Positions 23,066 through 30,982 of a DNA stretch of 35,172 nt are shown here, piece after piece. A program made the translations under genes and the position numbers. The DNA comes from Bacillota bacterium (GTDB taxonomy: Bacteria; Bacillota; Clostridia; Lachnospirales; Lachnospiraceae). Position 1 is the first letter of the stretch, and each line of letters opens with the position of its first letter. The stretch lies in the NCBI GenBank assembly GCA_023391695.1, contig JAEWAK010000029.1, positions 1 through 35,172 of the forward strand, read 5' to 3'. The notes below the pieces were generated by a model. It did no database searches, was not told where the DNA came from, and saw only the letters and a list, made by a program, of their open reading frames with translations.

Positions 23066-24803
23066 GTTTGTGTCAAGCACTTATTGGCAATGCCTCATTC
23101 AGTTTCTCTTGGTATTATTTATGCCCATTTTTTGTATAGAAAAAAGAGTTCCTACTTGATGACTGCAAAGCTGCTGAACCCTTAGCTTTAACAATGATTT
23201 TTTCATGGTGTTTTTATAATCTTTATTTTTCTTCGATACACTGGTTTATGCAAATGCTCTCTTGAATGCTTTTCTTGACGCTGTCTGCATTGCTTCTAAT
23301 ATTGGCATGTGATGCGATATCAAATCCACATACACATTTCCCTTTCCATCCTTTTTTGGAGCTTTCGCTACACTTAATACCGGGATGATTTCTTCCATCT
23401 GCATCGCGGTAACTAAACCGTCTGTATACCGTTCTATTATCTCATAGAGCTGTTTATTCTCTTTGCTGGCTAATACTTTTGCCATGTTATTGGCCCCATT
23501 GTTTGACCATCTCATCCGTCTTCCTTTCATTCTCATTGTTATTGTCGTACAATTCTGGTTTTCCTGCACACCCATGTTTTTATATATAATACCTTCCTTT
23601 GGCTCCGGTAGCTCCAGCCCTCTCTTCTGATAGGACTGAAGCCCTTTCCTGTTATTTTCCAAATATTCATACAGTTTTAAGGCATTACTACTTTGTTTGT
23701 CATTTTCATTTTCACTTGTGACACTGTCCGCATACATTTTTATATATTCAAACATTTCTTCTATCTTTTCTGCCTCAAATAATTCCGTGATATCTTTCTG
23801 CGCCTTTTTATCATGGATTTTTCTTCGTATGTCTTGGTGTATATGAAATCGGTCCAACTGAAACACGGTTTCGGGCTCATAGGGATCCGTAATCCAGCTC
23901 CCCCCATCCCCATTCAGTATCCGGAGTTCTATCTCGTCTACGTTATATTTATTTCTTAGAAATGCTTCGCGTTTTGCATGAAATTCCGGCGCTTTCTCCA
24001 TTCCGGCGCAGACAAGCTTGTTACTTAGCCGACTGTTTTGTTTCCCGTCTTCTTTCCAGCCTTCATACATTACAGCCACTTTCATTTCCTGCTTTGGTTT
24101 TCTCTTATGGTCTTTCCCCTGCATCTTCAGCCATACACCATCCATTTCTTCAAACAGAATCTTGGTGATTTCATTGCCCCGGGATACATCTGCATTCATT
24201 TCACTAACCAATACGTTTTCTTCCTTTGAAATGCGTTCTCCCAACTGTTGAATCAGGTTCCATACACCACCATGGCTGATGGCCTGACCGCATGTACTAC
24301 TTATGATTTCAGCTGTAACACGGTAGGGATTTTCTGTCACGGACGCAGCAATCTTTTCCGCAAGATTGGTGGATATCATACCTATTTTATCCATAGACAT
24401 CGCTTCATCAAGAAGGTAGATCCAGATAGTTCTTCCTTCTTCGTCTTTGCCTTTGTAGACATTCCGACCGTACTCAACTTCGCCATAAACTGTCTTAATG
24501 GTAGTTCTTCTTGTACCTTTACAACGAAGTTTTTTCTTATCCCTTCCATTCTTCAGCTCTTCATCATATCGCTCTAAAATAATCTGGGTAATCTCTCTGC
24601 CAAGGTCACATATATATTCAAATATTTTTTGCTCCAACTCCTTGAAAGGTATCAATTTTTCATTTACAATAGTATTCATCATACAGCCTTCTTTCATGTT
24701 TTTCTCGACAATTAACATTTTAAGAAAAACTGTATGATTTGGGAAGTAGGGATTTTTCTCTACTTCCTTTTTTATCTTTTGCCAATGATAATTATACTCT
24801 AAC
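23066..24803 (-). mobile_element. Complete ISLre2-family insertion sequence, 1738 bp
   Basis: The element is bounded by a 9-bp direct repeat, AACACGAGA, at 23057-23065 and 24804-24812, which fits a target-site duplication of ISLre2 size. Its ends are imperfect inverted repeats of about 25 bp: both start GTT and contain ATTGGCAA at positions 18-25, with 16 of 25 identical. The single gene (23246-24679) is an intact ISLre2-type transposase. Unmutated duplication copies suggest a recent insertion. Confidence 0.88.
23246..24679 (-). CDS. ISLre2-family transposase (UPF0236)
   Basis: A 477-residue protein; ATG 24679 (or the adjacent ATG 24682) follows AGAAGG. The frame is open further upstream, but that would run beyond the IS end at 24803 and is rejected. 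Typical ISLre2 features are present: an N-terminal helical region, KTVYGEVEYGRNVY, a GGVWNLIQQLGERI helix, LFEEMDGVWL, VAVMYEGW, and the catalytic-type ILNGDGGSWI followed by QLDRFHIHQDIRR. The C-terminal end carries TITMRMKGRRMRWSNNGANNMAKVL. The frame is unbroken, so the element may be active. Confidence 0.93.
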   Translation of the reverse strand: MNTIVNEKLIPFKELEQKIFEYICDLGREITQIILERYDEELKNGRDKKKLRCKGTRRTTIKTVYGEVEYGRNVYKGKDEEGRTIWIYLLDEAMSMDKIGMISTNLAEKIAASVTENPYRVTAEIISSTCGQAISHGGVWNLIQQLGERISKEENVLVSEMNADVSRGNEITKILFEEMDGVWLKMQGKDHKRKPKQEMKVAVMYEGWKEDGKQNSRLSNKLVCAGMEKAPEFHAKREAFLRNKYNVDEIELRILNGDGGSWITDPYEPETVFQLDRFHIHQDIRRKIHDKKAQKDITELFEAEKIEEMFEYIKMYADSVTSENENDKQSSNALKLYEYLENNRKGLQSYQKRGLELPEPKEGIIYKNMGVQENQNCTTITMRMKGRRMRWSNNGANNMAKVLASKENKQLYEIIERYTDGLVTAMQMEEIIPVLSVAKAPKKDGKGNVYVDLISHHMPILEAMQTASRKAFKRAFA

Positions 24804-24901
24804 AACACGAGAAAAAGAGGCATTAAGATTTTGTTTCTCAACACCTCTGATCCGGGCACTGGCGCACTGTCAATTCCAATTCACCATATGTATCAAATTT
24901 C

Positions 24902-26272
24902 TCAAGAAATCCTTTCCCCGTTTACATTTGCCTGTTCATCTTCCTCCATCGGAATCATAATATATTTCTTGCCATCGATAATCTGTGATATGATTTGATT
25001 CTTTTTTTCGGGTTTTACCTGAAGAACGATATCATAGCTTCCCTTGGTATTGTTTTCATTCGGTATATTTTCATCTATGACATTTTCATTCATGTTATTA
25101 TCATTCGAGTTATCACCCTTCATATTGTTCTCGTATCCGGAACCTGATACTTCTTCCGGCTGGATGTCCAAATTATCATTGGAATGGAAAGTACCGGCAC
25201 CTTTCGTTACTTCCTCCAGTTTTCCCTGCAATTCCTGGACTTTTTCTGCCAGTGCCTTTTCCACTTTTCGTTTCTCGTTTTCTGCCAACACTTTTTTGTC
25301 GATCAAATGTTCAACGGCAGGCGGTTCCTCACTGAAATTTTCCGTATAGGCAGTTTCGATTTTGGATATGATTTCTTCCGGCAATCCAGTTTCAACCAGA
25401 ATCTCCTGAACAGTTTCATTGGTCAAAATAACCGGATCTTCCGAGACCTCCAAAGCCGCTGCCTGCTCTTCGGCCAGCTGTCCCAGGCTTTCCTGGATAT
25501 CGCTGAAGATCCTGGTACTCTTTTCCGAATCGGCCACCGAGCTTTTAATTATGTGCTGGAAGATATTTTTCTTTTCGGCTGCAGTGGCTTTTACAGGACA
25601 GCCTAATACCAGTTCCATTAATTCTTTGTGAGGTTCTATTGGATTCTTCTCATAAAACATAACCGAATGAATATCGGTGCTGCGGTCTGAAAATGCCGGG
25701 AAGATAAAACCGTTCTCCGGTGCTCCCACTACCCAGTCCCGTCTCCTCGGTCCGATTTTGTTTTCCTCTTCCAAATATCCAAGTCCCGGCTTTGTCAGTG
25801 CGACCGGGCAGATGGCTGCAATCATATATTCATATACTTCTTCCGATTCATCTAATCTGCGGTTATCCGATGTTTTGGTCAGGACATCATAAGCATCATG
25901 AAAGACTAAGATCAGGTAATTCCCTGCATAATCATAGCTGTCAATAATAAGCTGATAGAAGGTCTCCAACAGTTCTTCATTCTTTAATTTACTTTCCCTG
26001 AGTCCCATTAAAAACTGCTGTTTGCCGCCCGGCTTTTCTTCCTCCAGAGGAAAGGCCAGTTCCAGCAGATTATTTCCAAGCGTTCCGGAGAGCGTTTTTT
26101 TCGCAATGTCCAGATATTTATAAAATTCCTCTTCCTCCAGATTTAAAAATGTTTCATTTAATTTTAACACGATTTCTTTTTCCGAATTCACATAACATCC
26201 ACACATTTTAGTGAAAGTACAGCCGGTTTTCTTTAACCGGCTTTTTATCTCAAATACTTCTTTTTTATTCAT
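24902..26272 (-). CDS. DUF4317 family protein
   Basis: A 456-residue protein; GGAGG six bases before ATG 26272. It matches the DUF4317 family, common in Lachnospiraceae and of unknown function: CTFTKMCGCYVNSEKEIV, KTLSGTLGNNLLELAFPLEEE, QQFLMGLRESKLKNEELLE, YDYAGNYLILVFHDAYD, ICPVALTKPGLGYLEEEN, DWVVGAPENGFIFPAFSDRSTD and LVLGCPVKATAAEKK. A coiled-coil Glu/Lys stretch lies at ~335-365. Next comes an Asn/Asp-rich low-complexity insert (~385-415) and a C-terminal VLQVKPEKKNQIISQIIDGKKYIMIP. Family is confident; function is not known. Confidence 0.88.
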   Translation of the reverse strand: MNKKEVFEIKSRLKKTGCTFTKMCGCYVNSEKEIVLKLNETFLNLEEEEFYKYLDIAKKTLSGTLGNNLLELAFPLEEEKPGGKQQFLMGLRESKLKNEELLETFYQLIIDSYDYAGNYLILVFHDAYDVLTKTSDNRRLDESEEVYEYMIAAICPVALTKPGLGYLEEENKIGPRRRDWVVGAPENGFIFPAFSDRSTDIHSVMFYEKNPIEPHKELMELVLGCPVKATAAEKKNIFQHIIKSSVADSEKSTRIFSDIQESLGQLAEEQAAALEVSEDPVILTNETVQEILVETGLPEEIISKIETAYTENFSEEPPAVEHLIDKKVLAENEKRKVEKALAEKVQELQGKLEEVTKGAGTFHSNDNLDIQPEEVSGSGYENNMKGDNSNDNNMNENVIDENIPNENNTKGSYDIVLQVKPEKKNQIISQIIDGKKYIMIPMEEDEQANVNGERIS

Positions 26273-26330
26273 ATCTAACCTCCATGATTTATTGGCAATT
26301 TTTAAGAAAAATAAATGAACTCATTTCTTA

Positions 26331-26359
26331 ATTATAAAACATTAAAAAAAATAAATCAA
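26331..26359 (-). promoter_or_regulatory. Promoter of the DUF4317 gene
   Basis: On the minus strand TTGATT (26359-26354), 17 bp, then TATAAT (26336-26331), about 59 bp before the ATG at 26272. Confidence 0.65.
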
Positions 26360-26828
26360 AGAAGAAATTTTACTGCTGTTAATTATCCTGCTAATTCTTT
26401 TCTAAAAGAAAGAGTCTGGTAAGCCGGACTCTAGCGCTGATGCGCTGTTAAGTTAGTAAAGATTTCACATTAGGCGTCACGCATCCCCCGGAGTTTTTTT
26501 ATCTTATCGGGCGAACTTTTCTCGCATGTGATAAAAAAAACAGGTCAACTTACCTGTCTGCGTAATTATATTTCTAAAATGAGTCAAATATAATAAATTT
26601 ACCGGAATCATTATTTGCTCCGATGTCTCTGGTTTTTCGTACTATATTCCACACAATATGCCAGTGTATTATTACCGCTGGCATATTATGCTTGAATTAA
26701 TATTAATTTTTACAGGTGTTTCACAATTTAAAGACAATTCATTGAAGTCAAATTATTTAACATCCTTATTAATCGAGTATACACGTTAAACAAAATTTAC
26801 ATAAACGTTTTTTATAAATTTTATTAAA
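26360..26828. other. Gene-free stretch after the subtilase, with hairpins and a duplicated segment
   Basis: AGAGTCTGG/CCGGACTCT forms a hairpin at about 26411-26433. A terminator is at 26533-26557. A 17-bp word (ATAAATTTACCGGAATC) at 26593-26609 recurs at 28556-28572 at the same distance from a similar terminator. On the minus strand a short frame 26684-26574 would end in DSGKFIIFDSF, echoing the end of the small frame at 28544-28630, but it lacks a ribosome site. An inverted repeat (ATATGCCAG/CTGGCATAT) lies near 26657-26688. Confidence 0.45.
26533..26557 (-). terminator. Terminator downstream of the subtilase gene
   Basis: ACAGGT 26540-26545 pairs with ACCTGT 26552-26557 and on the minus strand is followed by eight T residues. 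Transcripts from the subtilase gene (stop at 26829) would end here. Confidence 0.8.
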
Positions 26829-28142
26829 TTAATTAATAGCATTAAGACTTTTTGCTACATTTAATCTTCCTCCGGTTACCGTTCTGCCACTTAAGCCTGA
26901 AACTGCATCTACATTAGATAGAATTGCAGATTTGATTTGAGCGGCAGTCAGGGAAGGATCAAATGATTTCAAAAGAGCTGCTGCTCCCGAAACCTGAGGA
27001 GCCGCCATTGAAGTTCCGCTGGCAGTTGCATAGCTGCTGTTAATATATGTACTGTAGATTGCATCTCCCGGGGCACCTAAATCGACGCTGGTACTGCCGT
27101 AATTACTAAAACTGGCTCTGCCATCGCTGCTGGTTGTTGCCGCAACGGCAATGATATTACCGGAAGTATAACTTGCCGGGTAGAAAGCTCTGCTATCATT
27201 ATTGGTTCCGTTATTTCCGGCTGCTGCTATGAAGAGACCGCTATAGGAATCGATCGCATCTTTCAGACTTTGGCTGTAAGCACCACCGCCCCAGCTATTG
27301 TTGGCAACGGCAAAGCCCTTATTTTTAGCATAATTAATTGCCAGTATTGCATCGGAGGTATAACCTCCGCCTTCTGAATCAAGGAATTTTAACGCTGCAA
27401 TCTGCGTATTCCAGTTGACACCTACAACGCCAACACCATTATTGCCGACAGCACCTATCGTGCCTGCTACATGTGTACCGTGACCGTTATCATCCAGAGG
27501 TCTATTGTTGTTATCTACAAAGTTCCAGCCATAAATATCATCTATATAGCCATTCTTATCGTCATCAATTCCGTTATTCGGAACTTCTCCGGGATTGACC
27601 CAAATATTATCTGCTAAATCAGGATGTGTATATTGAATTCCGGAATCAATAACCCCTACAACTATATTTTTGGCTCCCGTGTAGGTATCCCAGGCTGTTG
27701 GTGCACTGATCTTGTCCAAACCATAAAGTCTGGAGTAACTGGGATCATTCGGAATCGTATCCGCAATTTCCAGGTAATAATCCGGTTCTGCATAAACCAC
27801 CGCCGGGTTCTCTTTTAATGAATCGATCGTCTCAATTACCCCCTCTGCCGTCTGATCCTTGATCGTATACAGAATTATATCATAAGTACTATCTTCTTCG
27901 GATAATGTGTTTTGAAACGTCAGTCCCTCATCTGCCACATTCAATTGATTATCCGCACCTGACTTTAAGGCTACAATAATCCGGTCTTTTGCATATGAGT
28001 TTTCATAATTGCTGCTATTATTTACATCGCTAAACTTGTCCTCTGCTAAAGCCTTCTGGTTTAACACTAATATACTGCTTAAGATGAACAGTAAAGACAA
28101 GCTTATAGCGGTTATAATGTTAAAAAATCTTCTTTTAAACAT
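26829..28142 (-). CDS. Secreted subtilisin-like serine protease (S8, thermitase-like)
   Basis: A 437-residue pre-pro-protease. Residues 1-33 are a signal peptide (MFKRRFF, hydrophobic core, ALA). Residues ~50-125 are an inhibitor-I9-like propeptide ending in YAEPDYYLE. The catalytic domain has Asp166 (VIDSGI), His221 (GHGTHVAG), the oxyanion Asn310 (AAAGNNG) and Ser378 (GTSMAAP). An Asp-rich, calcium-type segment is at DDDKNGYIDD. All catalytic residues are present and the length is typical. It is monocistronic with its own consensus promoter at 28263-28291. Likely role: extracellular protein breakdown or processing. Confidence 0.95.
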   Translation of the reverse strand: MFKRRFFNIITAISLSLLFILSSILVLNQKALAEDKFSDVNNSSNYENSYAKDRIIVALKSGADNQLNVADEGLTFQNTLSEEDSTYDIILYTIKDQTAEGVIETIDSLKENPAVVYAEPDYYLEIADTIPNDPSYSRLYGLDKISAPTAWDTYTGAKNIVVGVIDSGIQYTHPDLADNIWVNPGEVPNNGIDDDKNGYIDDIYGWNFVDNNNRPLDDNGHGTHVAGTIGAVGNNGVGVVGVNWNTQIAALKFLDSEGGGYTSDAILAINYAKNKGFAVANNSWGGGAYSQSLKDAIDSYSGLFIAAAGNNGTNNDSRAFYPASYTSGNIIAVAATTSSDGRASFSNYGSTSVDLGAPGDAIYSTYINSSYATASGTSMAAPQVSGAAALLKSFDPSLTAAQIKSAILSNVDAVSGLSGRTVTGGRLNVAKSLNAIN

Positions 28143-28262
28143 AAATAAAACTCCTTTCTTGATTATTTATACTCTTTTAACTCCGTTTTTAGTAACAATA
28201 ATATAGTTGTGAAACACTCTGATACAGTTAGCGCTAAACTGGAAGAACTTGTCTTCATTTTT

Positions 28263-28291
28263 ATTATAATGTCAATTTTTGGTAATGTCAA
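28263..28291 (-). promoter_or_regulatory. Consensus sigma-A promoter of the subtilase gene
   Basis: On the minus strand TTGACA (28291-28286), 17 bp, TATAAT (28268-28263). The spacer itself contains a second TTGACA. The leader is about 115 bp long. Between this promoter and 28490 nothing else was recognised. Confidence 0.8.
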
Positions 28292-28491
28292 TAATAATTG
28301 CACGTATTTTTTCCATAAATAAGCATTTATTTTGATTATTGTAACTTTTATACATTGTTTTGAGAATATTTGAATATTCATTGTGCATTTTTCTGAATCT
28401 TGTCATATATCGATGAACCTTTACACTTCCTTAAACTAAATAAAATCAGGAACAAAAGGCTAAAACGGGGTGCAAAGGACAGAAATTATGT

Positions 28492-28525
28492 AAAAAAAAG
28501 CAGACAGGCCAACTTACCTATCTGC
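28492..28525 (-). terminator. Terminator downstream of the CoiA-like gene and small frame
   Basis: GCAGACAGG 28500-28508 pairs with CCTATCTGC 28517-28525 and is followed on the minus strand by eight T residues. Its loop and stem resemble the terminator at 26533-26557. Confidence 0.8.
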
Positions 28526-28543
28526 ATGGTTTAATTGTATAAA

Positions 28544-28630
28544 TTAGTTAAGAGGTATAAATTTACCGGAATCGACCGTATTCGGAATAAAATCCAACCC
28601 AGATCTTTCTACTGAAGCAGAGTTTCGCAT
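28544..28630 (-). CDS. Candidate 28-residue peptide, or detached C-terminus of the CoiA-like protein
   Basis: ATG 28630 has AAAAGGA five bases upstream. The product begins MRNSASVERSGLDF and ends VDSGKFIPLN, with the terminator 19 bp later. The same frame is open back to 28756 and is in frame with the TAG stop of the CoiA-like gene: 70 codons run from that TAG to TAA 28546-28544 without a stop. It is therefore either an independent small gene or what remains of a longer protein interrupted by a nonsense change. The peptide is not one I recognise. Confidence 0.35.
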   Translation of the reverse strand: MRNSASVERSGLDFIPNTVDSGKFIPLN

Positions 28631-28756
28631 ATAGTCCTTTTCGTTCAGATTGTAATTTGATGAGCCGACTGAATTATTTTTCTGAAAATGCAGCTGTCTT
28701 TTATATATCCAACATCCGATTGCGTTATAGTAATATAATACATTATTAAACGGCTG

Positions 28757-29659
28757 CTAAAGCAATTTATGGTCTATGATGTAATCCATGTACTTTTTTG
28801 AAACCAGATATCCTTCCCCTCGTTTCAAACATTCCACGGCATTGTACAGAATATCCGGACGTATACCATTCATTTCCATGTCAATTGCATTTCTTGCCTG
28901 AAGTACCTGTTCATACCGGTCCTTCTCTTCCTCTATGGACATTTCTATCTTATTACATTCCTCCCAAAAATCGCAGTCAAATCCCCCCTGGCTGTCAATA
29001 CTGATATCCTCCATTGAATATAGTTTCTGGTAAAAGCGTACTTTTCTTAAACTGCCTACTTTATAATCAAAACTTCTTTTTAACAGGATTTCCTCCTTCC
29101 AGACATCCAGAAATACACATAGTCCGATGGATTTCTGGATCAGGTTTTCATACCAGGATATCTGATTCTTCTTACCGCTTTTATTGATTCCCAATACATA
29201 GACAGGAAGGATCCGGCTGCTTTTATAATACTTATCTCTCTCCTGGAATTTTCCGATACTGCTGTGCTGTAAATGATAATCAACGGCTATATCGCTTTCT
29301 CCCGGATTTGAAACATAACAGGTGCTGTACATTACGTTTTTCATTTTATATCTGGCATGTACCTCACCTTTCGGAAAACTTTTACGAAGCAGGGAATACA
29401 GTAATCTTTTCCCTTTTTTCAGTTCCTCCAATTCGGTCAGGTTTCCGTACGGACAGGACAGTTTGTCATAATGTGCAAAGTATGGCTCCAGGATCGGGCC
29501 GGCTGCCAAATAAACTCTCTGGCCGCACTCACTGCAAAACAGCTTTCCTTTACTGGCAGCCAGCTTCCACTCTTCCACAAGTTCACTGATATAATAATGA
29601 TTTTTATCCTTTAAATCATAGGTACATATTTCTTTGCCGTTATAAATACAATTTTCCAT
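28757..29659 (-). CDS. CoiA-like protein (zinc-finger plus nuclease-like fold)
   Basis: A 300-residue protein; AGAGGG precedes ATG 29659, which is favoured over an upstream start. The N-terminal part has the CoiA-type metal site: FCSECGQRVYLAAGP, then PYFAHYDKLSCPYG, with Cys-X2-Cys, His and Cys. Next come ELKKGKRLLYSLLRKSF and ESDIAVDYHL, which fit the PD-(D/E)XK-like nuclease core proposed for CoiA proteins. The C-terminal ~90 residues are helical. Competence CoiA processes incoming DNA, but such proteins also occur outside competence loci, and no competence genes are here. It ends at TAG 28757; the frame continues open for 70 more codons. Confidence 0.68.
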   Translation of the reverse strand: MENCIYNGKEICTYDLKDKNHYYISELVEEWKLAASKGKLFCSECGQRVYLAAGPILEPYFAHYDKLSCPYGNLTELEELKKGKRLLYSLLRKSFPKGEVHARYKMKNVMYSTCYVSNPGESDIAVDYHLQHSSIGKFQERDKYYKSSRILPVYVLGINKSGKKNQISWYENLIQKSIGLCVFLDVWKEEILLKRSFDYKVGSLRKVRFYQKLYSMEDISIDSQGGFDCDFWEECNKIEMSIEEEKDRYEQVLQARNAIDMEMNGIRPDILYNAVECLKRGEGYLVSKKYMDYIIDHKLL

Positions 29660-29728
29660 GTTTACACCCTCTGCATACCACAAATTTATTAGCGATACAA
29701 AGTATTTGCACAACTGCTATAAAAAGCC

Positions 29729-29784
29729 AGATTGAAAGAAGCACAGCATAACAAGATTTCATTCATCCTATTTTCTTTCAATCT
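29729..29784 (-). terminator. Long inverted repeat after the GNAT gene
   Basis: AGATTGAAAGAA 29729-29740 is perfectly repeated in inverse at 29773-29784. On the minus strand the stem is followed by GGCTTTTT. It lies 29 bp past the GNAT stop and probably terminates the XRE-GNAT operon. Confidence 0.7.
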
Positions 29785-29812
29785 ACATCCTCTGGGGATA
29801 TGAATACCGGTT

Positions 29813-30361
29813 TTATTTACTTTTTATTATACCGTAAAGCAAGGAATCATAATAGTTACCTTCGATAAAAAAGTGGTCTTTTAACCGTCCTTCTAAAACA
29901 TACCCGTTCTTCTCGAGAATACGTGCAGAACCGATATTAACGTCTACAACACTGGCATGAAGCTTATGAAGCTTAAGCATTTCCAATGCGAAATCACTCA
30001 CTAAGGCAAGACTCTGTGCACCATATCCCTTACCCCAATATGCTTTATGAAAAACATATCCGACTTCCGCCTGGTTCGCTTCCTGATCGAAATTGAAAAG
30101 CATGACGGTACCAATAATTGCCTGCGTTGCTTTCAGTACAACGGAAGCATACATATGGGTACCTGCCGCCTCACGCTTTATCATGGTTTCTACATACTCC
30201 CTCGTCTCAAGCAGGGTTTTCATTAAATTCCAGCCAATAAAACGGGAAACATCCTCATCTGACGCATAATCATATATCTCCCTTGCATCCTCCTGGCTTA
30301 AGGGTTTAAAGTAAATATTGTCCGTTTCCAATGTATGAAATAAGTTTAAATTTCGATTCAT
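29813..30361 (-). CDS. GNAT acetyltransferase, RimJ/RimL-like
   Basis: A 182-residue protein; AAAGAGAG precedes ATG 30361. It is a GNAT of the Acetyltransf_3 type: LETDNIYFKPLSQEDAREIYDYASD, VSRFIGWNLMKT, AIIGTVMLFNFDQEANQAEVGYVFHKAYWGKGYGAQSL (acetyl-CoA loop GKGYGAQ), and NIGSARILEKNGYVLEGRLKDHF. These enzymes move acetyl from acetyl-CoA to an amine such as a protein N-terminus or small molecule. It starts 28 bp after the XRE regulator stop and is presumably cotranscribed and controlled by it. Substrate unknown. Confidence 0.9.
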   Translation of the reverse strand: MNRNLNLFHTLETDNIYFKPLSQEDAREIYDYASDEDVSRFIGWNLMKTLLETREYVETMIKREAAGTHMYASVVLKATQAIIGTVMLFNFDQEANQAEVGYVFHKAYWGKGYGAQSLALVSDFALEMLKLHKLHASVVDVNIGSARILEKNGYVLEGRLKDHFFIEGNYYDSLLYGIIKSK

Positions 30362-30389
30362 CTTTTCTCTCTTTCCATTGTTGATTTGT

Positions 30390-30731
30390 TTATTTTTCTA
30401 TCTCTTTGTCCTTTAAAGCGCTGGCGGTAGCATAAACTACCCGCAAATCTTGGGGTGTACATATACGCAGGATACGTTCGATTTTATGAAGCATTTCCTC
30501 ATCTGTTGCCTTTTTGGGAAAGAAAGCATCATCCACCGAGAGGTTTAGCGTAACAGCGATATTATAAAGTACTTCAACCGATGGCATTCTGGTTCCTGCT
30601 TCGATCTGCTTGACATGTACCGGTGTAATACCTAACAGTTCCGCCAGTTTTTCCTGTGTTAATCTATTTTCCATTCTGGCATTTCTTATGGTAGTTCCAA
30701 ATTTTTTTCTATTTAACATGATATGCTCCAT
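30390..30731 (-). CDS. XRE-family helix-turn-helix regulator
   Basis: A 113-residue protein from ATG 30731; ATG 30719 (109 residues) is possible, since the GGAGG is only one base from the first ATG and GGAG also precedes the second. The HTH_3 domain is clear: FGTTIRNARMENRLTQEKLAELLGITPVHVKQIEAGTRMPSVEVLYNIAVTLNLSVDDAFF. A short C-terminal helical tail (MLHKIERILRICTPQDLRVVYATASALKD) is typical of this Clostridia subgroup. It heads an operon with the GNAT gene. Its upstream region is duplicated upstream of the beta-helix gene, with a palindrome in both copies that it may bind. Confidence 0.9.
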   Translation of the reverse strand: MEHIMLNRKKFGTTIRNARMENRLTQEKLAELLGITPVHVKQIEAGTRMPSVEVLYNIAVTLNLSVDDAFFPKKATDEEMLHKIERILRICTPQDLRVVYATASALKDKEIEK

Positions 30732-30736
30732 GCCTC

Positions 30737-30850
30737 CTTTATAGTAATCTTAAAGAATACATTTCAACTTGAAAATCATCTTAGAGAATACTAAAATATA
30801 TTCTATTAGACTACCAATAAAGGAATCGTATCATACATAACTAAAAAATA
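30737..30850 (-). repeat. Control region of the XRE gene, copy 1 of an imperfect direct repeat
   Basis: About 110 bp that closely resembles 33067-33200 in the same orientation. It contains the palindrome AGAATA-N8-TATTCT at 30785-30804 and an extra AGAATA at 30754-30759. A TATGAT hexamer (minus strand) further upstream aligns with TATAAT in copy 2. The palindrome would sit downstream of that promoter, where a bound XRE protein could block transcription. Confidence 0.6.
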
Positions 30851-30862
30851 GAAAGAAAGGAG

Positions 30863-30910
30863 AAAAAGGCGTTTTCTTTTTGTGCATGAAACCAGCACTT
30901 AGAAAACGCC
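30863..30910 (-). terminator. Terminator of the beta-helix surface protein gene
   Basis: GGCGTTTTCT 30868-30877 pairs with AGAAAACGCC 30901-30910, followed on the minus strand by TTTTT. It lies 72 bp past the stop at 30983. Confidence 0.85.
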
Positions 30911-30982
30911 TCCAACAATAGAAACATTGAGCTTTCTATATGAGTAATTATACCTTTATAAACATCTTTTCAAGTATTTCTA

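Noticed and set aside
24680..24859. 60-residue N-terminal extension of the transposase
   Set aside because: It would begin outside the IS (right end at 24803) and lacks a ribosome site; AGAAGG supports 24679/24682.
26574..26684. 36-residue minus-strand frame ending DSGKFIIFDSF as a gene
   Set aside because: No ribosome binding site and it overlaps an inverted repeat; kept only as part of the duplicated-tail observation.
28757..28759. TAG as a pyrrolysine codon in the CoiA-like gene
   Set aside because: No pyl genes or PYLIS-type context are seen; nonsense change or a separate small gene is simpler.
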